From positions 6,109,506 to 6,173,505 of the forward strand of contig NC_061770.1 of assembly GCF_022458985.1 (NCBI RefSeq): DNA of 64,000 bases. The letters run 5' to 3'. This DNA is from Mugil cephalus (taxonomy: Eukaryota; Chordata; Actinopteri; Mugiliformes; Mugilidae). The position numbers and the translations under genes are program-made. Below the pieces are notes generated by a model. It saw only the letters and a program-made list of their open reading frames with translations, ran no database searches and was not told the origin of the DNA. Shown here one piece after another: positions 51,149-62,687 of this stretch (position 1 is its first letter; each line of letters starts with the position of its first letter).

Positions 51149-51264
51149 ATGGTCTGGGCCAGCACCAGCAGAGTGGGATGTGCCGTCAGAAAATGCTCGA
51201 ACATGTATGTGTTTGGGAAAACCTGGAGAGAAGCAACGCTGCTGGTCTGCAACTACTCTATAAA
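51149..51264 (+). CDS. r3hdml: R3HDML coding exon 4 (CAP domain)
   Basis: This exon of 116 nt encodes residues 170-207 plus two bases of Lys208. MVWASTSRVGCAVRKCSN completes CRISP signature 1, and LLVCNYSIK is signature 2. Flanks are TTCTTTCAG and ATAAA|GTAAGA. Cysteines expected for CAP disulfides are present. Confidence 0.94.
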
Positions 51265-52236
51265 GTAAGAGAAACTTAAAGCAAAGTCGGGGTTATTGAC
51301 TTTCTTACAAACAGTTATAATAGAAGATGGCATTCATGAATGGGAAAGAATGTGTCAGAACAAATCAATGCAGACAAATACTTTTATTCAGGTTTATCAT
51401 GCTCTTCACTCATACAGAAAACTCAAAAACACATCTGACATCTGACACATCTGACTGCTGTTTTCATTTGCTTTGCTCTTTTGTTCCTATCACCTACTGC
51501 CCCTACGTGACCTGCAATGTGCATCTGCCCCACTTACATTACATCCAGTGAAACCTCAAGTTATGCATCACAACTCTAGTTAGTGTTATGCATCATCTAA
51601 GATATAAAAAAGAAAAAGAAAAAAAAACTCTTAAGTTATTCTTCAACATGGCATTCTTCTACAAGAAGGATAAATTATGATCTCATAATATTTTAGTATA
51701 AATACAGATCATCAGACACAGAGTAGACCAGTTGGTGCTGTGTACAGTCTCTTAAGATAAAGGAGATTTTGTAATTTAAGAAGTTGGGACTCAAAACACA
51801 GGCTTGGCCAGAGTTGTGGCATATGACACAGATATCATCACCAGAAAATATAAAAAGTGTTCTTTAGACCAGGTGAGCTTTTAAAACAAGGATGACGACG
51901 AACAGTTTACTTTTCTTTTACAGCAAATGTGAATTAATCTTCTGCTGAAAATGGCCCCAAAGAAACACAGTGTTCGCTCAAATATGAGGAACATTTGTTA
52001 AGATTTGTTTTAAGAATAAAAGTATGGATTTATAGTTTTACATCTGAAGGTTGACGATGCTGAGTGTAACAGGGAGGGAAGCTAGGAAGTACGGCCAATA
52101 GAGACTGTTTGGTTTTTAGCTTATGTTTGGATGCATTAACAACAGCTAACATATTGCATTTTTTACTCAAGTACGTACTTGAACCACAACATCCATCACA
52201 AGGCTTTAGCTGACATTACGTTTGTTTGTCTTTCAG
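51265..52236 (+). other. r3hdml: R3HDML intron 4
   Basis: GT-AG, 972 bases, AT-rich. No gene or clear repeat recognised. Confidence 0.7.
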
Positions 52237-52360
52237 AGGAAACTGGGTGGGAGAGGCTCCATATAAGACCGGGAAGCCCTGTTCTCTCTGTCCGTCCAGC
52301 TATGGAGGATCCTGCTGGAGAAACCAGTGCTCGCCAAACACAAAACCCAGAAGGATTTAA
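52237..52360 (+). CDS. r3hdml: R3HDML coding exon 5 (C-terminus)
   Basis: This exon of 124 nt encodes residues 208-248 and the TAA stop after [28 protein letters not shown] then [11 protein letters not shown] matches the short Cys-rich tail of R3HDML and PI15. The last residues (SPNTKPRRI) differ from both mammalian proteins, so the extreme C-terminus is not conserved. A second open frame through this exon (from 52179) is out of phase with the donor and is rejected. Confidence 0.9.
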
Positions 52361-53440
52361 CAGAAGACGGGAGATAATGTTGAAACAACAATTTTGTCAT
52401 TTTAATGTGAAGACCTGTCTTAACTAACACAACGGTTGCATCACAAGTTGTTTAAAAAGATGCAACTGTCCTGTTACCACTGTTACTGTGTGTATTGTAA
52501 ATATTTCGCACACATTATTTTCCATTGCTCTTAATTATCCACATTTCAGTGATTGTTTTTTTGTTTTGTTTTTTACTTTAGAGTGTTTGCACTGTTGAAC
52601 AACAACTGAAAAGCTTTAAATGGGAACCTTGAAGCTTTCCATCCTGTTTGATTTGGCTATACCTCTAATTCAAGGTGCTAACAACAAATGTGGTGTAATA
52701 GTTCTGAGGAAAGAAAAACAAGGTTTTGTCATTTTGATTAAGTGTTCATTGTATTGTTTCAAACAGTAGGAGGAACAATAGTGATACGTTCTAAGTTGAC
52801 AAAGTGATTTTAATGTGAATCTGCAACTGTATGGACCCGTCTCTCTGAACCCATCAGTTATGGTCCAATGATGATGTAGTATTCTCCATTCATAGCCAGA
52901 TATCTGTCAGAGAAATTACATTAGCTGCAATTTAATACAACATGATGTCACAGCTCATAAAAATGAGCTATGTAAATACTGCTTTCCTTTCATGAGTGGG
53001 GCATTGGCTCAGTCACTATGATGTAAACCGACATTTGAAATTGTCACTTTAACATTGAAAATTAAGCACTTTTATTGTACAGATTAAACAGTGATTATTT
53101 TAAGTCCTGATGTGTTACTGATTCTTTCTAACCTGATAAATAGGACTCTGTTTCAGCAGAAAAAAACTGTCTTATCATTAATGAGAATGTACTGAATGTA
53201 GGATTGTTTGTGTGCCTGACTAAACATTAATTATGTTATAAATAGGTGGTGATGCTGTACATCCACACAAATTATCCGCTATACACTACTTGTGTTTATT
53301 CGCTGCTGCTGCAGGAAATTTTCTGTCCTGCATTTCACCTCATTGCATCTCAACATTCGCCCATTAGAGACTTTCTCTGCCATAAAACAAGAGGCTAATG
53401 CAGCTTTTATGGTCTAAAATATGAGGGAATCAGCTTGGCC
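52361..53440 (+). other. r3hdml: R3HDML 3' UTR and flank
   Basis: AT-rich sequence without coding signs. The transcript end cannot be set. Confidence 0.5.
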
Positions 53441-53450
53441 TCCCTAAACA

Positions 53451-53454
<4 letters not shown>

Positions 53455-53530
<76 letters not shown>
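53455..53530. repeat. (CA)n microsatellite
   Basis: Thirty-eight pure CA units, at the left edge of a dispersed repeat. Confidence 0.97.
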
Positions 53531-53531
<1 letters not shown>

Positions 53532-53900
53532 TTGTATGGCTATCTTTGTCAGGACATTCATTCACATAAAGCATTGCCCCTTGCCTTAACCCTAACCACA
53601 ACCTAATTGTGTCCTTTAGCCTAAAATCAAGTCAAACCCTCAAACAGCCTCCAAAAAAGTGAGGAACACCCAAAGTGTCCTCACTTTGCACAGAGGTCCT
53701 CACTCCAATGTTGTAAAACTCAAAATGGTCCTCAGAAAGATAGCCGTAAAAGACCAGACACACCCAAACAAACTTGTGTTTTCATCTTTGTGAGGACTTT
53801 AATTAATGTATTGCATTTTGTGTACCCTTACGCTAACCCTAAGCTAATTGTTACTTAAACTGTAAAATGACTAAATAAAGCAAAAACCAAAAGCACACAC
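53531..53900. repeat. dispersed fish repeat ('gtgaggacattcattcacataaagcattg' type), two partial copies
   Basis: The unit with 'atctttgtcaggacattcattcacataaagcattgcccc' and 'ttaaccctaacc' is followed about 250 bases later by a second, diverged copy ('atctttgtgaggactttaattaatg', 'gtacccttacgctaaccctaagc'). It is a known kind of fish interspersed repeat that sits beside CA microsatellites. The CCCTAA words are part of this repeat and are not a telomere. Confidence 0.55.
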
Positions 53901-54865
53901 AGCTGTCACGGAAAGCACACGTGTAAAATATTTGCTGTAGAAACCAGTTTCTCCAAACAAAGAAAGTTCTAAAGAAACACGTGTAAAGAGTCGCTTTGAT
54001 CAACACCTCAGTGACTGCAGTAATTGTTTACTTGGCATTTCAATTCAGAAGTGGATGGTGGCTGTAATTTTCCTTATCCTGTTTCCTGTGTCCTTACCTT
54101 GCATGTCTCAGCTTATCAGGTTATTATTTAAGTAATTTCATATTACACTTTAAAACAGTTGGTAGGTTTCTTATTTCATGTTAAAAGAAATCAATGATGC
54201 CACTCTCACGTCTGCACAGTTAATATGAAGAGTTTAGTAAGTTAGCTTAGTTTAACAAAACGACCTGAAACTAAGAGAAATTGTAGCAAAATACTCCATA
54301 TTAAGCTCATCAATCGGTATAATAATCTAATTTATTTCACCATTCCAAAACCTCCCATTTAACGTATTTTATTCTTTGGGCACATCCAGACTACCAGTGT
54401 ATCCCTGCTTTCAGTCTTCATGCTAAATAAAGCTAAGCTAATGAATTTTTGTTTTTGAGCATAACCTTATACAAAAAAGTTCTGTCTCCTTTTACTTGGA
54501 GACAGAATTTTAAATTAATGCTGTCAGTGTCTTGAAATCTACAAGCCCAAATACGCAACATTTTCACTTTGTTCAAAACAAAACTAATGACGTAACTCAT
54601 GTGCACCGTTTGTTCGCTGCCACCCTCAGTACATTCTCCACTCCTCTCTGTCTTTTATGTCCCTCCCCAACCTCCTGCTTTCTCTCTCCTTTTTGTATAA
54701 ACTCTGCTGGTTATTCACCGCTCTTACTCACCCCTCGAGAAATGGCTATTTGGTGATGAGGACAAAAAAAGGGAAAAGCACATAATAACTTTATGTCTAT
54801 TTGAGTTTCTATCATCATGTTACCATAGTTACTGCTGCTATATAGATTGGTGTCCATACGAGCCT

Positions 54866-54879
54866 GGTTACTGTTTAAC
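54866..54879 (+). promoter_or_regulatory. hnf4a: HNF1-type site in the HNF4A P2 promoter
   Basis: GGTTACTGTTTAAC fits the HNF1 consensus GGTTAATNATTAAC with two changes, about 190 bases upstream of the P2 start codon. The mammalian P2 promoter is known to be driven by HNF1A/B. Function here is inferred. Confidence 0.55.
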
Positions 54880-54907
54880 CTCCCCACCCACATTTGCCCA
54901 GATTAGG

Positions 54908-54923
54908 AAAATCAATAAGATAA
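54908..54923 (+). promoter_or_regulatory. hnf4a: ONECUT (HNF6) site overlapping a GATA site
   Basis: AAATCAATAA matches the ONECUT core, and AGATAA follows directly. Mammalian P2 also has an HNF6 site. A TAAT core (55008-55011) that could take PDX1 lies nearer the start. Confidence 0.5.
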
Positions 54924-55067
54924 CAGCGGCAACACCGGCCTTACCTTGCACCAACAACACCCTTCTCACACTACGCCGACCTGCACCAAACTTCCACATT
55001 TTACACCTAATAGTGAGGAAGGAAAAGTGGATTTAAAACGTATGCTCGGGAGGAAGAGGAGGACGAC

Positions 55068-55116
55068 ATGGTCAATGTAAACACACAAGTCAGTTCAAGT
55101 ATGGAACTTCCATTTG
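55068..55116 (+). CDS. hnf4a: HNF4A first coding exon of the P2 transcript (exon 1D)
   Basis: HNF4A is a nuclear receptor controlling liver, gut and pancreatic beta-cell genes; its distal P2 promoter makes isoforms with a short distinct N-terminus. From ATG 55068 the sequence reads MVNVNTQVSSSMELPF, then one base and a GTGAGT donor. Human exon 1D encodes MVSVNAPLGAPVESSY with the same length (16 codons plus one base) and phase. The place right after R3HDML on the same strand fits human synteny. Exon 2 and the P1 first exon (MRLSK...MADYSAALDP type) were not found, so they lie beyond 64000. Confidence 0.75.
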
Positions 55117-58100
55117 GTGAGTACACACTTTCGTTGCTATTAACTCGGCTCCGTGGCTTTAGTAGAATAAAAAAAAAAAAGAAAGAAAGAAAGTCAAGTG
55201 TGGCCTGTGTTCGCGTTTTCTTTTTTTGTGGTGGATTGTGCAGCAGCCATTTCCGAGCTCTGCGGGATCAAGGCACACTCAGGGTGGAAATATCCTCGCC
55301 ATATGTGTCTGGCATTTTCACACGGCTGTAATCCAGGAGGTGTGTCAGAGATATGGAGGTTGTTAAAAAAGGCCATGGGAGTTAGGCCTGATGGTGATGA
55401 TGGTTCAGAGGGTTTTGGATGTGAGAGCGCCGTGAGTCAGAGGATGATTTGTTGTGTTGTGTTTGGGAAGCTCTGGCAAGAAATGGGGAGCTGAAAGTCC
55501 AAGATTTCATGGCTGCGGTGTATAGTGCTCAAGAAACAAACACAGTAAAGGGTTCTTTTAAGATCCCAGAGGCAGCTGGAGGGTGAAAACCCATTGGATT
55601 TCTGTTCTGAACAATCTGAATGAACAGTTTAACGTCTCACAGCTTTGCTCAGTTACAGCAGTTGGTGGGTGTTTAGTTTTTCTCGTGGTCATTCATTAAA
55701 TGATTTGCATGTCATGGTGTGCTGTGGAGATGCAAATCCATTATAACAAAGGCTCAATCTAATGTGAGAAAAAAAATCAATAAAAAGCTGATGTGTCCCT
55801 GAACACATACTACTGTATAATCAAGAGTAGTTTACTCCAGTGACTACTCTACTACTCTTACAGCTAGCATAGCATCAACAAGTAGGTTTATTCCTGCTCA
55901 TGCTCTTTCTATTTCTTTTTAATCCATAATAAGACTCCTGCTATACTGAAGTATCAGCTAACCATTTAAGCACAGAGAAATGTCCATGACTACTCAGAAG
56001 GCTGACTGATAAATGACTGCAGCTGTCATCAAGACCAGTTTTTAGCTGGTGCTAAAACACATCAATCAAATCAGCATCTCAAGTTTCCTCACAGTTTCTC
56101 TTGGTGACTTGCCTCCCCCCGACAATTTCTTTTCTATTTACTTGCGTCCTACGAGTAAATGAAGCGAATGAACTCTCCAGGCTAACAAATATGGGTCAGA
56201 TGGGCACCTCTGAGAAAATAAAGAAACGTCACTGCCTCATCTAGGGCGAAAACAAATGACGTTTGTCTTTAATGTGAAGTAGTGATACACAGCAAAACTA
56301 AAAGAGGCAGAAATAAATAAGGAACAATGTGTCAGATATAATGTTCACTCTGCCCGTTATAGAATATGCAAAGGCCGTCTTCACCCAGCTCTGTCCCTTT
56401 AATCCGGTGCAACACCACTCAGTGGTCAGGGATGTCCTACCTGCACAACAAATTAACAGATTATTTTCTGTCCTGCCCTAAAAAGAGAATGGTAGCAAAA
56501 AAATAGCAGGATGATAACTCACCTAGCTACATTATACATTAGCCTGGTCAGTCTCACTATCTGTTTCAACAACTGTTAATACGCTATAGCTCATAAAGTT
56601 GGAATAAAATATGCTTTACCTCTTCTCATGAAATGACTGTGACTATGTGATTTGTATATGTAGGGGGAAAAAGGTTTGAAAACAAAATTAGTTTTTGGGC
56701 AACAGTTTATTAAATCAATGAAAATAGAACCACTTTCACTTTTCCACTTTTCACAAGTTAATCTTACAGTGTGAAGGTGTCTCATTAGTGATCTCTTCTC
56801 TGACTGCTTGTCAATAACTCCGGCCCAACTGCGTACAGACAAAGACTCAAAGGCTCAGCATTTTTAGATTTATTGTTGAACCAATCAAAGGTGTAACGGC
56901 TCTTTGACATTTTGTGTATTTATATGAGCTATTGAGCTTCAATATTTTTTCTGCATTTTGTGTCTGGCTCATCATTTTTAAGGACGGTTATTTAGTTTGT
57001 TGTCTTTAAAAATAATAATGTACCACTTCAGTGTCGAATAGACTCAGAGACTAATTAATGTGGTGCATTAACTCACGCCACAATGAAAACCACAAACCAT
57101 TTCATTCAAGCCAACGAGAAAAAATATGTCACAGCAGATGTCCACAAAAAAATAGACATTTGACAACGTTTGTCTTAAGCCTGTTTACACCACAATTACA
57201 CCACTGTGGTTTCCCTTGTTTGTGTGATGTTTGTTAAAGGAATCTGAACCCAGATAACTGTGTGTGTTAGGTAAACAAGCTAACAAGCTAAAGAAGCTGA
57301 ACAGTTTTCCTTAACAAGCTGTTTCTAAATATTTATGGCCGTGTTCAGTCGGAGACCAACTGACTTGGAGATGAGGGCCACAGATAGGCTGGAAAAGGGG
57401 AAAGTCCTGAGAGACATGCAACCAGTAACAAATAAATACAATATTTCCATATATTCCATATTGTTTACATAACTAGCAAACATCACATTGGTCAAAAAAA
57501 AAGAAAAAAAAATATTGCAAAGCTCAAATATAAGAAAGAAAACTGTTTGTCACCACATCTCAGATTACTGTTTTTGAGTACAATAGCAACATTTTGTGTG
57601 AGGACTTGTTTACAGTATATGCTTGACAAATCTTCCAAAACCAGGACATTTATGTTACATTCTTTGGCAGCTGCCAGCTCTAAGCTTCTTTTTAGCCTAG
57701 ATCGGGTTATACTTTGCGTCTTTGTCCAGTCAAGCTACAAACCTCAGTTCAGGCTCATTCTACTTTAAACGTTTCCAGGAAGCAAACACGTAAGACATTT
57801 TGATCATTTTCTAAAAATGAATTCTCCTCTTCATGCATGCATCCACTGAGACAGTCAACCCCTCCTCCTTCAAAGCCAACTTTCAGCACACAGAGCCCCC
57901 ATAGTTTGTGTCAGACATATGGGATTAATTGCTCAACGGTCGCAGACTGGACAAACTCACGAGCTCTGCTGCTGGCGGAATCACTTGGTGAATGTAAACA
58001 TGACAACAGCCGCTGAACAGACCCTCAGCAGATATCTGTTTGCCTACAAAGCTGAATTACTTGAAAGCGTAGCAAAGAGAGGCAGGGCCTCTCAAAGCAC

Positions 58101-59330
58101 AAACATTATCTAATATGAATGTGAAACACCATGGCAAATAATGTTTGTGGGGGGAGCTGCCATGTTGCTAATGATCAAGATCTATTTGTACAATGTACAA
58201 AGTTTTTTTTTTTGAAAAAACAAAACTGCAGTACTATAAAAATACTTAAAAGCAAGTAAAATTAATTAAACTAAAAGTTCTCTTAAAGTGGCATAATGGC
58301 CCCTTTCAGTGTTATATTGTTGTATTAAATTACTGATGCAACAATATGTAAGCTAGCCTGGCGTAACCACATCCAACTCTTATCAGAAAATCAGTCTGGG
58401 AACACATCATTTGGATTTGATCATGGGGTGTGTTTGAACTTGAACAGAATAAAAAAACACATCTACCAAAACTGGACAGTTCAACGACCATTCACAGTCA
58501 CATTTTGTAGTGAGAATTAAACTCCACGGTGCTCAGATGATGTGCATGACCACGTTGCCATTTATTATCTGTCAACCTCTGCACAAAAAAAAGTCTGATC
58601 TTTAATAATTTAAAGCAGTTCAGTCATTTTATACAGGTACAGCTGTTACACTCTCTGGAAACGCTGGGGATTAGCGTTGCTTTGATTGCTCCGTTCACAT
58701 AAATACGCATGTGAATGTGTTGTGTATGTTCTCTCCCAGTACATGACACTTGGATTCACATCACTGTCATTAAAAAAATCATCTGGTAAACAGCTGGTTT
58801 ACAAATACGCAGCATATAATTCTAAACATTTGATGGATAGGGCTTCTCACATGTGAATGTGACTGCTTTTGCGCATACAGTACTTCTACCCTAATAAAAA
58901 CTGATTTTGCTAATGAAGAAAGTCTATATTTGGAAGAATGAAACGTGACAAAGTCAACCAAAATTGAATCCGATTGTGTGAAGTGACAAAGCATCCTGTT
59001 AAATTATAGCTGGATTTAATAATAATTATAGCATTGAATATGATAATCTGTGATCTTACCAAGCAGGAATATCTACTGACGACCTTTCCTTTGCATCCAT
59101 TTGTCAGGCCACTATAATTGTAAAACATAGTGATCAAGCATGAACATCTCTAATTAAAATGATATCCCGAACTGCAATTCTTTTTGAAAGATAAAGCTTG
59201 TGTTATTGAAAAGTTACAGCGCAACATCATGGTGGACAAAACACTCAGCTAATTACATGAGAGTAGGTATTACACACTGTTCACTTGATACTATAAATCC
59301 AGGCGCTCAAGTCTCCAATCAAATCTCATT

Positions 59331-59580
59331 GTGACAGGCATTAGGGGATTATCCCTGTGTGCTTTGGGCCCTTACAGTCGGCCCGGTGGCTCCGGCAAAC
59401 AGCACTTTCCGGTAACCGTGGCACTGCTTCTCCTCTCAGCCTGCCTCAGCCTGGCCGGCCCTGAAAGAGCCACCGAGGCTCATGGGCCTTCGCTCAGCTG
59501 GCCAGCTCACTGTCAGAGCTCGGCATTCACAGGGATGTATGGTCAGGATGGGACGCAGCACTTCACAGAACCAGGTAAAA
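59331..59580. promoter_or_regulatory. hnf4a: GC-rich block, candidate enhancer
   Basis: This 250-base segment is much richer in G and C than the rest of the intron and holds a palindromic GGGATTATCCC (paired-like homeodomain GGATTA core) at its left end and several GGCC-type words. Position in the P2-P1 intron makes a regulatory element possible. An 84-codon frame on each strand is a side effect of composition. Confidence 0.3.
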
Positions 59581-62500
59581 GCTAAAGCAAAGCGGTTGGA
59601 TATATTTTCTTTAGGTGTTTGTACTGTTTGTACAGTAAAAGCACAGAGCTGTGGAAAGTGCTGCTGGTGGAAGCTGAAGGGAAGCACTGATGTGAAAATA
59701 AATTATTTAATGTGTTTCTGGTTTGTGGTTGTTTGAGTGTTTCAGAAGAAATAAGATGTAGAATCGTTCTGAGGGAGAAAGATTTTGAGAACTTCTGCAC
59801 TGAATATGTTTATGATTTATATAGATATATAGTATATACATATATAAGCTACAGACTTTGTCCATCTCAAATGATTGGACTTTATGTGATGAAGATTTTG
59901 ACCATCTAGACGTATTAAATTGAGATTCAGACATGTTTGTGGATGAAACGTATAGTATGCATGAAGCTGGTTGACAAGGTATGAATGGGGGCTATGTGTC
60001 CACATGATGGCAGCAGTAAACCAGTAAAGCCAGTGGTGGAGCTTAACTGGACCCAAGTACAGTTACTCAGTGGTGGAGAGAAACGATGCAGATTTACACA
60101 GGTATTAAACTTTATCTTAGTTTAACTTCACTTCATTTTTTTCTAGTTTCTTTTTCATTTGAAATCAACTCAACTTAGTGCACACGTAAATTAAGATGAT
60201 TTTTATTGAAATATCCAGCAAAATACAGTTATAATTAGTCACTGCACAACCATCAGTTAATCAAGCGCTTCTTGAAAACCACTAGTTGAAAGAAAAAAGT
60301 TTTTTTAACACAGATTCTCCCACCACTGCTGTGTTAACTGTGTTAACACGGCAGTGCTGCAAAAAAAAAGAAAAAAAAGAGAGACTGCAGCATGTGAGCT
60401 CAGCACAAGAAATGAAATGACAACTCAAATTTTTACATATTTCAGATGCAGTCGATAGGCTGTCTGATCAAGTCTTATTCATTTCATCTAAAAATCACTG
60501 CTCCTTGACATCTGATCATTTTTAGATGTTAAACTGAAAACATCCTCTTTGATGAAGCTCTGCACTGACAAGTTAACGCTGAAAACGTGAATATTTTGTG
60601 GCTTGTTATTTGGGCAGTGTTGAGGTTAAATGTTAAATGTTGTCTGATGACTGGAGGACCTATAGAGAGATAAAAGTGCTCAGAGCAGAGCTGCTGACAG
60701 AGGCGATTGGGACAGCAGTCAAAATGAATTCTCAGCAAAACAGGGTTAATGATTACAGGGCCTTATCACACACTGTGATTGATTTACGTTGCGCATACGT
60801 CTTCATGTTTATTGATGCAATTGTTTACTTATTTGGAGCACGGAGGCTACTTGAGGTTTTCAGTCTGACAGCGTGTAACAAAATGAAACATGTTTTTCTT
60901 TTAGATTTTATCTGTGAAGAGTACTCCATTCAGCTTGAAACAGCGGCAAGATGTGCTTAAGTCTTTTGGAGGGGGGTTCAGAATAAATTTATGAGATAAA
61001 GAAGTAGATTAAGCAATTGTGCATGAAGGCTTGAAAAAATATTCTTATGAGATAATTTCTGCAAAGAAAGAAACTGTGCTACAGACACATTTAACATAAA
61101 GCTGTGGTGTTATGAGGTACTGGACAACGTCTATAGTCGTCTATAGTCGTCTGAAAACAAATTAGTGGTAGAACAACTCTTCTTCCTTTTGGCATTTTCT
61201 ACTGACATCAACTTTATAAAAGATTAAATTAATGATCAGCTGATAGCCCAAAATAAAACACTTAACAGTGCATTTTTTTAATGTTTTTAATTAACACTGA
61301 AAGCTCCTTTCACTGGTCTGTTTGGTAACTTGATTGTATTGATTTTAGCAGAAAACCTGAAAAACTACCCACAGGAGATGAAGTGGGTCTGAATGAAGCC
61401 AGGTTTGTAGGCCTCTGGTGACAGATTACAGTCTATTATTTGACGGGGAAATAGGAAAAGCAAGCGATTTAGCTGAGCTTTGTGAATCGGTTTCAACGAT
61501 GAAGGGAAGAGAACATTTTACACAAGTTTAGAGACTAAATATGCCAACAACACTTATCTGAAACTTAATTTCATCTTCATGCATAATAAATTAGTGTAGT
61601 CAAAAGAAATAAAAGTAAGTGACAATATTCCACTGGCACGGAAAATATGATATTCCCCTGCTCAGCCACAGGGGCTTGCATAAGCTGTGTTATTTGCAGA
61701 TAGTTATCTGTTGACAAGGTCTTTGCCATGACACTCTACTCACCTATCTCCGCCATCTACTGCAGCAGCCTTTTTCAGCTGGCCTTAAATCTGCAGCAGG
61801 AAGCACATTGTCTCCTTCTTTTAGTCTTATCAACATAAACATGCTCCTCACAAAACACTCACATTTCCATTGTGGTGTAGCTGTCTTAGAAAGAAACAAG
61901 ATAAGTCCACAGACAGATTATATTCCATATTCTTATGAACTCTTCCAGGCTGCCATCATCGTCTTTTTTTCCTCCCAGTGGCCGGGTCCTGTGTTTAGAT
62001 TTTATTGTGTTGCTTCCCTGCAGCTCGCCTTTGAGTTCGGACTTGGGGAAATGAAATCTAGTCATTGAGGAGAAGGTACAAATAGGCAGTGGTTACAAAT
62101 GGAGTTTGGTCAGTGGTCGGAGATTCCTATTCAGAAGATAGACAGGACTTTGTTCACAAACTGGAGTTTGAAGTTTCAAAGGGGAGAATCACACAAGTGT
62201 TACATCAGGTCTCAGCGATCCTTTGACTTTTAGCCCCGGGGCAGGAGTTTGGGTGACTGATTATAAGACAGCGCTGCCTGGACCATCGCACTCCAACATG
62301 GTAGCCTCCCACTGTTTTTAGCCTATATTTACCAGCTAAATGCTGCAGCCGTCTTCTTTAAATGTTACATTAATAAATTAGACTTTTACTATGTTCTATT
62401 ATATTAAAACAGCACGAGCCAGATTATGATAACAACACTGAACTCATACTGCTAATTTCTTTTCTATCCTGCTGTGGTATGGTCCTAAATGAAAGTTGTT

Positions 62501-62639
62501 ACATGGTAATTTAATTACTGCAATCGTTTTGCAATCTTCTGGTAAATCTGTTTCCGCCCATCAACCAAATTTAAATCTTAAAGAAACAGCATTTTAACTG
62601 TACCTAAATACCTAAACTTAAATGTGCCTTCAATGGTAA

Positions 62640-62687
62640 TTTAGTAATTACTAAAGTTGCCTATAGTTGTAATTTACAACTATAGGC
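62640..62687. repeat. two adjacent perfect palindromes
   Basis: TTTAGTAATTACTAAA (62640-62655) is its own reverse complement. Three bases later, GCCTATAGTTGTAA, one T, and the exact inverse follow (62659-62687). Confidence 0.92.

Noticed and set aside
52179-52427. 82-codon frame through R3HDML exon 5
   Set aside because: Its phase does not fit the exon 4 donor; the correct phase gives the Cys-rich tail expected for the family.
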